In this document: piece after piece, positions 15,706 through 24,529 of the stretch | Layout of the letters: the number at the start of each line of letters is the position of its first letter | Position numbering within the stretch: position 1 is the stretch's first letter | NCBI RefSeq assembly: GCF_000282315.2 | Contig: NZ_AKJN02000008.1 | Coordinates: forward strand, 950,929 to 1,014,928 | Source: Pseudomonas sp. GM41(2012) | GTDB lineage: Bacteria > Pseudomonadota > Gammaproteobacteria > Pseudomonadales > Pseudomonadaceae | Direction: 5' to 3' | DNA: 64,000 nt | Position numbers and translations under genes: made by a program | The notes under the pieces: model-generated | Told to the model about the DNA's origin: nothing | Database searches by the model: none | The model's input: the letters and a program-made list of their open reading frames with translations, nothing else

Positions 15706-17256
15706 GTGAAGATCACGATCAATGTGTTCTTGCTTAAGGCAGGAAGAACTGTTCTCGACGCGTTGACTGATGAATCCAGGCTGCGGCCCATTTCATTTTC
15801 ACTGCAGGGCGTCGAGTGCCTCTTCTACCACCAGACCAATCCGTCTCACCCGAAATGGACACAGCTGTTCAGCAATATTGAGGAAGTCGCGCAGCTGGAT
15901 CTGACAGGCCGGTCGCTCAAGGCGCTCCTGGTCATGGCGGTTCAGGATCGAGTGTTTTGCTTCACGTTCGGTCACGCCCGGCATCTGATTGATGCACTTG
16001 GAATCGAGCGCTATTTTGGACTGAGAACAGCGTTAAGCCTGACGGATCCGCTACTCATCAAGTCAGTGGAAAAGGCGAGCATTGATCGAACTCCGCTGCG
16101 TTCAAAAGCGCAATCTTCAAAGCACTTGGCCATTTCGGAGTTCGATTTTAAATTCGACTCGGAGATTCTCAAGTCGCTCACTGGAGTGGTTGAGAGCGAC
16201 CAGGATGAAGGCGAGTATGTGAGTGGCTCGGACTCCTTGGCTTTGCACTCCGATGTCAGGCTCGAACAACTTCCCGAGATCGCTGCTCGTCTACTGACGG
16301 CTTATGAGGACGAGCGATGCAAGGAAAAGTACCCGTGGATGGACTTCATTGTCCCGGTACGAGATGCAACGCTCGTGGCGCAGCTTGATGAGCAACTGGT
16401 GGTTGCGATTAACGCTCAAGAGTTTGATCGAGTCCGCGCGGCAGCTCCCCAGCTATTATCTGATGACATTAGCGGCTTTGGTTATCTGAGGCACCGTGCG
16501 CGATCGCGTAACGGCCCTGCGATTGCCTACGATCTGGATCTTCGACAGGTGCTCCTGGCCAAGCAGATCCTTGGTGCGGTCACGCTGCAATCGCTGAGTT
16601 CGGAGCGCATCTACCTGTATGGGGCGGACGAGCAGCAACTCGCTGCCTGGCCCGTGTACGGTTGCCTTGAGGCGGAGATCGAATTCGAAGAAAAGATCTA
16701 CCTGCTCAGCGAGGGGGATTGGTACCAGATTGATCGAGACTACACGGGCCAGGTAAACCAATACTTCGAAGCGGCTTCCAGATCTACCCTCCAGTTCCCT
16801 CGGTACGGTACCGACCAAGAAGGCCCGTACTTAAGACGGGTCGTCGACAACGTAAATTTCTTTCTGCTTGATCAGAAGCTGATTCGTTTGAACGGTGCTG
16901 CGAGTCCATTTGAGTTCTGTGACCTGATGACGCCGCAATACGACATCATCCACGTAAAAAAATACTCATCGTCCAGCGTCTTGAGCCATCTGTTCTCCCA
17001 GGCGTACGTGTCCGCTGAGGCGCTTATCAATGATCCCGACGTAACGGCGCAGGTTAATAGACATCTCGCTCAGGAGGGGGAGTTTCAGTTCGTATTCGAC
17101 TCGGCCACACAGCCTAGAAACAAGATAGTGTTCGCCATCATGCAACCCAACGAAGTCCTGCATATGCCATTCTTCTCAAAGGTCAACTTCAGGCAGTTTT
17201 CCCAGCGATTGATCGCTATGGGCTACCAGGTTGAGGTGTGCAGGATTGGTAACTGA
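15706..17256 (+). CDS. TIGR04141 / DUF6119 family sporadically distributed protein
   Basis: A 516-aa protein matching the TIGR04141 (DUF6119) family in its start (MKITINVFLLKAG), in the VQDRVFCFTFGHARHLI segment, and in the C-terminal FEFCDLMTPQYDIIHVKKY and SHLFSQAYVSAEALI blocks. The family occurs sporadically in mobile and defence-rich DNA and has no established function; the latter blocks resemble a nuclease-like core (Asp in YDIIHVKKY). The start is GTG at 15706 with GGAGG at 15697-15701. It stands alone, 228 bp after the ImmA gene and 478 bp before the next one. Confidence 0.87.
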   Translation: MKITINVFLLKAGRTVLDALTDESRLRPISFSLQGVECLFYHQTNPSHPKWTQLFSNIEEVAQLDLTGRSLKALLVMAVQDRVFCFTFGHARHLIDALGIERYFGLRTALSLTDPLLIKSVEKASIDRTPLRSKAQSSKHLAISEFDFKFDSEILKSLTGVVESDQDEGEYVSGSDSLALHSDVRLEQLPEIAARLLTAYEDERCKEKYPWMDFIVPVRDATLVAQLDEQLVVAINAQEFDRVRAAAPQLLSDDISGFGYLRHRARSRNGPAIAYDLDLRQVLLAKQILGAVTLQSLSSERIYLYGADEQQLAAWPVYGCLEAEIEFEEKIYLLSEGDWYQIDRDYTGQVNQYFEAASRSTLQFPRYGTDQEGPYLRRVVDNVNFFLLDQKLIRLNGAASPFEFCDLMTPQYDIIHVKKYSSSSVLSHLFSQAYVSAEALINDPDVTAQVNRHLAQEGEFQFVFDSATQPRNKIVFAIMQPNEVLHMPFFSKVNFRQFSQRLIAMGYQVEVCRIGN

Positions 17257-17734
17257 AAACAAGGGCGCTCTCACCTACACCAGGAGGCCTCGCAGCCCAT
17301 AGCTTGGAAGAGACTGCCGAACTGGTTCAGGTGTCTCCGGTTTTTTCGGAGTCGCTGCCTTATTGATCAGTGACGAACATCACTAGGCACGGAGGTTTTT
17401 GTGAAAGGTAAAAGCTCAGTTTTCTACACATGAGCCGATAGCCAGAAGTGGCGTGGAACCTTTGAGTATCGAAGCTAAGGTGAGTGAGCGTGAGCTATGA
17501 ACGCTTGCTCTCAACGGTTGTCTCAACCGTGGAAGGATGGCATTCATTCGCTTCTGAAGAAGGGGGAGTGTTCACTCAAGCTCCCTATCTGTATACTGAT
17601 TGACAAACTGAAAGCTCGAACGCCTGCAAAAATTTCCTAGGCTTCGATGAGCTGCAAGCACTAACCCTACCGATTGTGCTTAGCTTAGCTTACATGCTAA
17701 TTTGAATTATCCATGCCGTTTCTTGAGAGAAGCC
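17257..17734. other. 478-bp intergenic region
   Basis: No supported gene. Small stem-loops are visible (CTCCG/CGGAG around a T6 loop near 17332-17351, and ACGGTTG/CAACCGT at 17514-17530). TTGACA at 17600-17605 and TATACT at 17592-17597 are promoter-like, but neither has a good partner hexamer. Confidence 0.4.
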
Positions 17735-17914
17735 ATGAGTCTGATTGCACTGATTGAGCTCACCAATCGTAGAAAATATGAAGCCTCTGACGTTCGCGCC
17801 GCGCGAATGGAAGAGAGCCGAGAGCGCCTGCGCCAATACGACCAAGAGATTGAGAAGCGTATCGCTTCCCAAGCCGTGAGCCAGGCCCTGCTAGCTAAGA
17901 CCTGCAGCCTCTAA
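17735..17914 (+). CDS. Small helical hypothetical protein (59 aa)
   Basis: The ATG at 17735 follows GAGAGAAG. The protein is charged and likely a single long helix or coiled coil (RAARMEESRERLRQYDQEI). No family is recognised. It is followed directly by a strong terminator at 17929-17956 that overlaps the start of the next gene, which fits a short upstream gene or leader ORF controlling the 733-aa protein. Confidence 0.55.
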   Translation: MSLIALIELTNRRKYEASDVRAARMEESRERLRQYDQEIEKRIASQAVSQALLAKTCSL

Positions 17915-17928
17915 CCTATTCTCGAAGG

Positions 17929-17956
17929 AAAAAGCAGCCGGATGGCTGCTTTTTTT
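17929..17956 (+). terminator. Intrinsic terminator overlapping the start of the next gene
   Basis: AAAAGCAGCC/GGCTGCTTTT with loop GGAT, then T-run. The first possible ATG of the following gene (17942-17944) lies in the loop and right arm. Confidence 0.85.
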
Positions 17957-20143
17957 ATGCCTATGACTCCGTACCTTGTTTCTGAATTCGCGAAGCCGAC
18001 GATCACCAATCTTGTCAGGGAATGCTTTGGGTATGACTTTCCGGACATTTTCAGCAAGGATCAGGTCGACTACCTGTTTACCTATCTGACCTGCCTGGAA
18101 GCCAAGACAGTGCTTCTGGAGTTCAACTACGTCGACAAGGACTACCTGGAAGACTTTTCACGCTACTACGTTAAGCGCTTCGGCAACGACGGCCACAAAT
18201 GTGCGCGCCTCCATTTTTTCTCTTCGTCCGTCGATCACCGTACGATTACATCGATTTTGAAGCGTGGTGAAGCTGCTCAGGCCGAAATCGATGACCTGAA
18301 CAGCGACTACCTTGGCTTTATGGTGATCAAACCGTTGCCTCGAACTTTCATTGGGAAGACCTGCCTGAAGGTCATGCCGGATGAACGAAGCGAGAGCAAA
18401 CGTAAGCGACGACTCGCTCGTGAATACAGCGTCGACCTGTTCGGGATCTCGCTCAAGGTGGAGTCGATTGCCTTTCAGGAACAAGACAAGGTGGTTGCCG
18501 CCTGTGCAACGACGGCTATTTGGGCTTCCTTGCATGCGCTGAAATTGCGTAGCACACGCAGTATCCACTCGTGCAGCGAGATCACGATCAACGCCATCAA
18601 CCATGTTGAAGACTCATCCAACAGCTTTCCGAATCAACAACTGAGCAACAAGCAAATTTTGCGCTCATTAGACGTTGAAGGATTGCGCTACCACGCCAAG
18701 AGTATGGAAGCACCTGACAAGCCTTATTTCCTGCAGTCAGTGATTGCGCATATCAACAGCTCGCTTCCCATGATTCTCACAGGCGAAGTGTTTTCCCAGG
18801 TGCTTACGGCTCCTAACGCGGCTGCAAATGATGCCAGCCTGGACTGTGCTTCGACTGGTCCGGAAACCGCGAGTGAGTCGCAAGCACAGGATGTGACTGA
18901 CAGTCATGGTGGGCAAACAGCTAAGCCTGTGTTCAAAGCCCGTGGCGGACACGCCATTTGTGTGGTGGGCTACAAGGTTGATCAGGACGAACAGGTTTTA
19001 TACGTCCATGATGACCGGCTGGGGCCCTATGCCCGGGCCAAGCTGATTGGAATTGATGGGTATAACTTGATAGAAGGCTCGGCTCCACGCGACATCAAGT
19101 GGGCGCTTGGCCTGCAACGGATGAACGAGGCGGGTGGTTGGGGTGAGCCACATGAACTGATCACCCCTGATTTTTCCGTGGTTCCTTGCGACAGGAAAGC
19201 ACGTCTTCCTTTTATATACGTGTATGAAACCTCCAATCTCATCGTCAAAGAACTGAAGAATATGGCAGGTGGCGAGCCATTGGATTTTTTAAGCTACGAA
19301 ATTGAGCTGCGTGAAATTTCTGATATCCGCAGTGAGGTGTTGGCACATATTCCCGACACTAAAAACCATCATAGTGATGAGGTTCTTGATGCCAGTCCGG
19401 AGCAAGTAGAGGCATGGCAAGCGAAAAAAGTCGAATTCCTGACGACCAGTTATGCTCGCCTTCAGTGGGTTGTGTCATTTAACAACGAAGACATTCCGCT
19501 CTTCAAAGTGCTGATCGATGCGAGCGAAATTCCTCAAGGGAATGCTGTCTCCGCCATTCTTGCCTATGACATTTTTATGGGCGAGGCGTTGCTCGATTTG
19601 ATCCGGCAAAGTGCTGATCCGGATGTGGTGGAGGTCAACTCCGGTCACTTTTATCAGTCTTTCCTTCGACGTTTGAAAGCAGACGAATCAAGCCGTACAA
19701 CGTATCTGGACAAGACCTATGGCTCGCCACGCGCCCCAAAAAATTTACGTGCAAGTGAGTTCGAAGGTGGGAATATAGTACTGAATAGTACGCTGGAGAC
19801 CTTGTACGAGCCTAATGGAATAAAGCTGTTGGACATGTTCCCGACCTTCGCAAGCGGTGAAGTCGGCAATTTGATCTGGGCAGTTTCTCTGGATGGTGAT
19901 TTGTTAATCGCCGCCGAGCATGACGGTCGTGGACATCCCAGTATCACGGGTTTCAAGCCCGCTCGAATAGCGGGTGAGATCAGGCGTCCTACAGAAGGCG
20001 AATCGCTCCTCATTAATGTGGAGTCAGGACGTTACAGTCGCGACTACGTCAATCGGATTGAGCTATTGGAGAATGCAAAAAAACGCTTTGAACGCTATTT
20101 CCCTGAGCAAACGTTCGAGATCCAGATAATAGAAGGTCGCTGA
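17942..20143 (+). CDS. Large protein with C39-like cysteine peptidase core
   Basis: 733 aa, no signal peptide or membrane segment. The middle carries a peptidase C39/papain-like core. Numbering from 17942, Cys188 stands in ACATTAIWASLHAL at the start of a helix, His337 in GGHAICVVGYK, and Asp357/358 in YVHDDRLGPYA, the order and spacing style expected for a Cys-His-Asp site. About 50 residues of low-complexity Ala/Ser-rich linker precede the His block. The N-terminal ~170 and C-terminal ~330 residues are not assigned. The start could be 17942 (AAGGAA at 17925-17930), 17957 or 17963; the region overlaps a terminator hairpin. The substrate is unknown; a defence role is suggested only by location. 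Confidence 0.78.
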   Translation: MAAFFMPMTPYLVSEFAKPTITNLVRECFGYDFPDIFSKDQVDYLFTYLTCLEAKTVLLEFNYVDKDYLEDFSRYYVKRFGNDGHKCARLHFFSSSVDHRTITSILKRGEAAQAEIDDLNSDYLGFMVIKPLPRTFIGKTCLKVMPDERSESKRKRRLAREYSVDLFGISLKVESIAFQEQDKVVAACATTAIWASLHALKLRSTRSIHSCSEITINAINHVEDSSNSFPNQQLSNKQILRSLDVEGLRYHAKSMEAPDKPYFLQSVIAHINSSLPMILTGEVFSQVLTAPNAAANDASLDCASTGPETASESQAQDVTDSHGGQTAKPVFKARGGHAICVVGYKVDQDEQVLYVHDDRLGPYARAKLIGIDGYNLIEGSAPRDIKWALGLQRMNEAGGWGEPHELITPDFSVVPCDRKARLPFIYVYETSNLIVKELKNMAGGEPLDFLSYEIELREISDIRSEVLAHIPDTKNHHSDEVLDASPEQVEAWQAKKVEFLTTSYARLQWVVSFNNEDIPLFKVLIDASEIPQGNAVSAILAYDIFMGEALLDLIRQSADPDVVEVNSGHFYQSFLRRLKADESSRTTYLDKTYGSPRAPKNLRASEFEGGNIVLNSTLETLYEPNGIKLLDMFPTFASGEVGNLIWAVSLDGDLLIAAEHDGRGHPSITGFKPARIAGEIRRPTEGESLLINVESGRYSRDYVNRIELLENAKKRFERYFPEQTFEIQIIEGR

Positions 20144-20507
20144 GCGGGTGGCGTTGAGCTCGTAGCCGCCATTACTACTCATGTTGCGCACCGCCGGGAT
20201 GCAGATGCGCCCGTTTTTCTCATGAAAAGTGAAGGTGTTCGTGCCGGCGCCGATTGATCTAGTTGCCGAAATGCTACTGATCCAGTCTGACTCATCTCGA
20301 ACCTTCGCCTACGCTGGATTTGTACCAATTTGAAGGTGGGGCTGTCTTGCGTCGGCACGTGGGTCAATTCGGTGTCGGCGTGAACAGTAGTGATACCCAA
20401 CCGGCAGAAGGTGGACGTGGATGGGTTACGGCAGACTCTCAAAGCCTGGTGCCCTCGAAGCCGCAAATTTGATTACACTGGGCCACCACAATATAGGAGC
20501 TATACCC
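20144..20507. other. 364-bp stretch without a clear gene
   Basis: An ORF on the minus strand (20179-20466) has an Arg/Ser/Thr-rich composition typical of a shadow. In another minus-strand frame there is a coding-like stretch (NGRICIPAVRNMSSNGGYEL near 20160-20230) that I cannot assign; it may be another relic of a phage or mobile gene. TAGGAG at 20495-20500 belongs to the next gene. Confidence 0.35.
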
Positions 20508-20720
20508 ATGAAAACCTGTACCGTTTTTGGGGATATGCAGTCCGACAGTGCCGCCGAACAATACCCGACCGTGACCCTGTGTAATGAATGCGTCGAGCAG
20601 GACGCCCTGGCCGAAGAGGATAATCAAATTGTCAGCCAGGGAGCCTACGACGAGTCTTTCGGCGACAGCTGTGAGTGGTGCGGAATCACCAGCGCCGAGG
20701 AAGAGGGTGCCGTGCAGTAG
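20508..20720 (+). CDS. Small zinc-ribbon-like protein (70 aa)
   Basis: An acidic 70-aa protein with two Cys pairs, CNEC (residues ~25-28) and CEWC (~54-57), spaced as in small zinc ribbons. The ATG at 20508 has TAGGAG upstream. Similar proteins occur in Pseudomonas integrative elements and phages. The role is unknown. It is flanked by decayed phage DNA on its right. Confidence 0.72.
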   Translation: MKTCTVFGDMQSDSAAEQYPTVTLCNECVEQDALAEEDNQIVSQGAYDESFGDSCEWCGITSAEEEGAVQ

Positions 20721-20817
20721 CGGCTAGGTCTAGGTATAGGTGCCTCGGATCTAGGCCTCTCTCAGAGCCCCACCTAAACAAGCCTCCACAAAGGGCGGTT
20801 TTTCTGTCTACACAGGC

Positions 20818-21024
20818 TCAGTTTTCGTTGCCTGCATGCACCTCGTACGGGGTGAAGCGGATCACTTCTTGGTCCAGCCATTCATTGATCTGCATCAGCC
20901 TGGCCTGCTCTCGTTCAATCTCATTCATAGACCATACCTGAGTTGCGTCACGCACCGCCCGGAACCCTCCTGCGTTCTGCGGGGCCACGCCCATTAACTG
21001 CGGCGGTATGCGCAGCATGGCCAC
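20818..21024 (-). pseudogene. Phage portal protein, C-terminal fragment
   Basis: The reading begins MLRIPPQLMGVAPQNAGGFR and continues to INEWLDQEVIRFTPYEV, matching the conserved C-terminus of P2/PBSX-type portal proteins (IPPQL.G..P.NAGGF, then NEWL..EVIRF). Nothing of the N-terminal ~270 residues is present, and the middle (NEIEREQARLMQ) is shortened. A relic of an earlier prophage in the island. Confidence 0.78.
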
Positions 21025-21107
21025 TCGTTTTTACCATTCAGTTCGGTGTACCTATTTCCCTGAACTGAGTTCAACACTGGTGACACAAAAAAACCGACAC
21101 GCCTAGG

Positions 21108-23810
21108 TCAGAACGCGGAAAACTGAGCGATAAGACCGGGATTGGTTGTATATCGATAGCCCTCGGCTATATCGCTGGCAGGATTCTGTTGTAAAGCGAT
21201 TTTTACTTTGACGCGCTGCAGAAGGAAGCTACTACGGTATTTTTCGTTCATGCCGGTAGCCCCCGCGACGGACTCGTTAACGAGATCAAGAGCCTCCTCT
21301 AACTTGCCCAGCTCGAGTTTTACCTGCGACAAATTGTGAGCCAACCAAATCCGGCCGCTCTTGTCTTCTATCGTATCGAGGATAGTCTCCGCTTCTGCGT
21401 AGCGACCAAGTTTATAAAGCGCCTCGCCCCATTTGCGCTTTTGATAGATGTTTGGCGCTTTCAGCGTCTCAAAAGCGTCTAGAGCGCGGTTCAGGTAAAC
21501 GGCTTCGTCGTCGACGCCCGCTGCGAGCAGCATGATCTCCGCATAGCCGCCCCGACTCTGGTCATCGTCTAGCATCAACGGTGTTGGTTCGGGCAGGCGC
21601 GCCAGTACGCTTTCGACCCGCTCCGGTGCATGCCAGACCAGCGCTCGGACAAAGCTAGCGACAGAGTGATAGCCTTGCGGTATACCGATGGCGGCACTGT
21701 ACAGCGCTTCCCTTAGAAACAGCTCCTCATGCTGTTCGATAAGGTCACCAGCCCAGGTCTGACGAGCGCCATTGAGCGCGTCGCCTAAAGCCATCAGCAG
21801 TGAGGGAGACACGGCTCCGTTGTCCAGCTTCGTATTGATGATCTCTGACGCATATCGTTTTGCCGTCTCATAGTCTTGAGGCCTGCGACCGACAGACCGC
21901 ACCAGTTGAAGTTTGGCATCATTAAGCGAGTGGCTGGCGACCACCTCCTCGAACAAGCGCTCTGCTTCGGCATGTTTCCCCAGGTTACGGAGCGTTTTTG
22001 CATGGTGGTGCTTGATTACAGCGGCTTGACGTGCACTGAGGTCAGCCATGGCCTCAAGATCGCCGTAGGCCTGCACGACCGTTCCTAGCCATTCTACGGC
22101 AACCACTTCCCCTGACGCTTGCCAGAGATAGCGTTCCTTTGCTTCGATTGTCTCGAGGACGACCAGGATGGCCACGTCGTTGTTGGCCGCGCCCAACGCC
22201 TTGAGCCGCTGAGCCTCTTCCAATGGGTTGGGCAGCAAATGGATCTGAATGGCGCTGCCTATCCAGACCATCGACAAAGCGTATAGGAATGCCGGACGAC
22301 GATCACCATTCTCGACATTACTGGCGATCTTGCCCTTCAGTTGCGATGCGATCAGCTGTAAGCCATGTCCGTCCTCGCGGATCTGCTGGAGAATGAACGC
22401 CTCGAGCTTACTGTCGATTTGTCGTGCCTTCTCTTCGGTTAGCCAATCCAATGAACTAAGGGCGGTGAAGACGATATCGTGGATGCGGATCGACGCTTCG
22501 TTCTCGGGGGCAGTCAGTCCGTGACGCTCGAATGCTCTCAAGCGAAGCGGTCCGATAACGTACTTGAAAAACGCGCGATCGCAGTGACTCTGGCCCGCCC
22601 ACTGGAACAGGCACAGCTCTTCCCCTAGTGCCGGTTTCAGCCGTCCGAGAATTCGGTCAGCAAGCCGTGCGCCACCAACCGGTAGATTAGCGACATTGGC
22701 GCAGTCCTCGGCGAGTTCGTTCCACGACACGCCCTCGTACGCGGCGGCATTAAGCATCACCAAGCTAAGAGGATGACCGCCGACTGCGCGCCAGATCGTC
22801 TGGAACTCCTCCATAGACGGCTGGGTATCAAGCCCCTTACCAAGCAATTCGCGAGCCTGTAGCTCTTTCATAGTAGGCATAGCGAACGCTCCAGGTGACG
22901 TGTTTTGCCGTGTGATCAGAATCCGAGAGTTCGGTCCACATAATGCGGCTAACTGTTCTACCACGAGGCTCGGGTTTGCATCGTCTACGACTAAGAATGT
23001 GCGGTTCCTGCGTAACAGAGCACTGACGTTACGCTCGGCACCGCCGCGCTGGACCGGAACCGACGAGAGCCGTTCGACACTGTCGATGTCGCGACCGCTG
23101 ACCCAGAACCTGTACTCGAAACGGTGTTCGCTACGCAGTAGACAGGCGGCTGCGGCTTGTGACTTGCCAATGCCGCCAATGCCGCCGATCTCGACACACG
23201 GCGTTGTTTCTAGGAGCCGGTCCAGTTCTGCGTCGATCGCCTCATTTTTAACATAAAGCGCGCTCAGCGGCGGAGCGTTCAATGACGCGGGGTGGTCATC
23301 GCGGATCTCAGCCAGGACGGGTAGATGCTGGGCCAGGTCGTCGATCGCGTCGTCACGTAGCATCAGCGTGTCAATGATGGCCTCGGCGATAGCGCGGCTG
23401 TCCATCAGGTGGAGGCGTCGCCCGACCATGCGATCCTGCTGGAGGGCCGCATTTACCATCGCTTCGATTACGCCAGTTTCTGCGCGCTGCGAACTCAGCA
23501 GATAGATGTCTTCGGCCAATGGTGCCAGCGTGAGAGTGTGGTCGAGATCGCTCCAAGGCTTTTTCATTGCGCCCGAAAAATAACCCTTCACGATCGACGC
23601 CTCGACGACGATCCGGCCATCTTCGGAAACGGCATCCAACGCTCCCCCGACGGGGCTGCCGCCTACTGACGAACCGCGCTGCACCAACCTGACATCGTTC
23701 ATTCGCTCAATCAGAATGACCCCAAAACGCTCGAAGATAGAGCCAGGTGCCAAGATGCCAAGCGAGTCAATCACGCGCTGGATGAGCAGATTGCGGGTTT
23801 GCGGATTCAT
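21108..23810 (-). CDS. STAND-type NTPase with N-terminal REase-like domain and C-terminal TPR-like repeats
   Basis: 900 aa in three parts. Residues ~20-150 form a degenerate restriction-endonuclease-like fold (ALDAVSEDGRIVVEAS, with Asp and Glu in place but Ser where Lys is usual). Residues ~200-450 form an NB-ARC/NACHT-like STAND ATPase: Walker A GGIGGIGKS (209-217), Walker B FLVVDDAN (272-279), sensor Arg in ILITR (297-301) and a GGHPLSL motif (equivalent of plant GLPL). Residues ~500-900 are helical repeats of TPR type (AKTLRNLGKHAEAERLFEE, KLGRYAEAETILD). This architecture is that of bacterial NLR-like immune sensors. It follows the TMK-like gene by 47 bp on the same strand. Confidence 0.88.
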   Translation of the reverse strand: MNPQTRNLLIQRVIDSLGILAPGSIFERFGVILIERMNDVRLVQRGSSVGGSPVGGALDAVSEDGRIVVEASIVKGYFSGAMKKPWSDLDHTLTLAPLAEDIYLLSSQRAETGVIEAMVNAALQQDRMVGRRLHLMDSRAIAEAIIDTLMLRDDAIDDLAQHLPVLAEIRDDHPASLNAPPLSALYVKNEAIDAELDRLLETTPCVEIGGIGGIGKSQAAAACLLRSEHRFEYRFWVSGRDIDSVERLSSVPVQRGGAERNVSALLRRNRTFLVVDDANPSLVVEQLAALCGPNSRILITRQNTSPGAFAMPTMKELQARELLGKGLDTQPSMEEFQTIWRAVGGHPLSLVMLNAAAYEGVSWNELAEDCANVANLPVGGARLADRILGRLKPALGEELCLFQWAGQSHCDRAFFKYVIGPLRLRAFERHGLTAPENEASIRIHDIVFTALSSLDWLTEEKARQIDSKLEAFILQQIREDGHGLQLIASQLKGKIASNVENGDRRPAFLYALSMVWIGSAIQIHLLPNPLEEAQRLKALGAANNDVAILVVLETIEAKERYLWQASGEVVAVEWLGTVVQAYGDLEAMADLSARQAAVIKHHHAKTLRNLGKHAEAERLFEEVVASHSLNDAKLQLVRSVGRRPQDYETAKRYASEIINTKLDNGAVSPSLLMALGDALNGARQTWAGDLIEQHEELFLREALYSAAIGIPQGYHSVASFVRALVWHAPERVESVLARLPEPTPLMLDDDQSRGGYAEIMLLAAGVDDEAVYLNRALDAFETLKAPNIYQKRKWGEALYKLGRYAEAETILDTIEDKSGRIWLAHNLSQVKLELGKLEEALDLVNESVAGATGMNEKYRSSFLLQRVKVKIALQQNPASDIAEGYRYTTNPGLIAQFSAF

Positions 23811-23857
23811 GAAGTGTTCCGGGTATTAGTAGATCTGAGGCGACGTGCCACGGCCGC

Positions 23858-24490
23858 TTAGTTCGTTGCCGGAGAGTCTCGCAACAAAGGTTCGACCAAT
23901 TGCCAGATATCGCGCGCAACCGCACTTGGCAACTGGTCCGCGTCGATAAGATGACAGCGTCTCGGGTTCTCGTGTGCCACCGTTAGTAGCCCGTCTTGGA
24001 TGGCCGCGAAATCCCGCGTCGCTTCCGCCGGGTCGGCAACGCCGTCGTGACGCTGACCCCGCCGATGCTTTGCAACCTCGATCGGAAGGTCGAGGATGAT
24101 CGTCAGATCCGGGAATGTGGATCCCACGACAATGTCGCGGGTCGACCGGAATAACTGGTGCAGGTCGACGTCGGATACCGCAACCTGAAACGCGTAAGTC
24201 GAATCGATGAAGCGATCGGAGATGACCCACTGGCCATTCGCTAATGCTGGCCGGATAATACTTTGTACGTGATCAAATCGAGCAGCGCTTACCAGCAAGA
24301 GCTGCTCTACGGGATCGAGTCGGCGGTCGGGCCGTGTCAGGATCGCCCTCACTTCCGCACCCAGTTGTCCACCATCCGGTTCCTTTGTCTGTAGCACCGA
24401 TTGACCGGCGCTTCTCAGATGCTCAACAAGTAGCTTAACCTGCTCGGTCTTCCCGCTACCGTCGATGCCCTCGATACTTATAAATGGCAT
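23858..24490 (-). CDS. dTMP-kinase-like protein (second copy, accessory)
   Basis: 210 aa. The P-loop EGIDGSGKT (residues 7-15), the EPDGG motif (canonical EPGG) and SDRFIDSTYAFQ (canonical DRY..SS.AYQ) place it in the thymidylate kinase family, which makes dTDP from dTMP. The host's own tmk normally lies beside holB, not here. Substitutions in the substrate-binding motifs suggest a changed or relaxed nucleotide specificity. The ATG at 24490 has AAAGGA upstream. It forms an operon with the STAND gene and diverges from the radical SAM gene with only 39 bp between start codons. Confidence 0.88.
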   Translation of the reverse strand: MPFISIEGIDGSGKTEQVKLLVEHLRSAGQSVLQTKEPDGGQLGAEVRAILTRPDRRLDPVEQLLLVSAARFDHVQSIIRPALANGQWVISDRFIDSTYAFQVAVSDVDLHQLFRSTRDIVVGSTFPDLTIILDLPIEVAKHRRGQRHDGVADPAEATRDFAAIQDGLLTVAHENPRRCHLIDADQLPSAVARDIWQLVEPLLRDSPATN

Positions 24491-24529
24491 GTGCGTCCTT
24501 TCTGCTCAAACACAAGGAAGTGGTACTTA

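Noticed and set aside
17590..17605. LexA-like box near CTGTATACTGATTGAC
   Set aside because: The right half-site does not match CAG, unlike the near-perfect box at 30578-30593.
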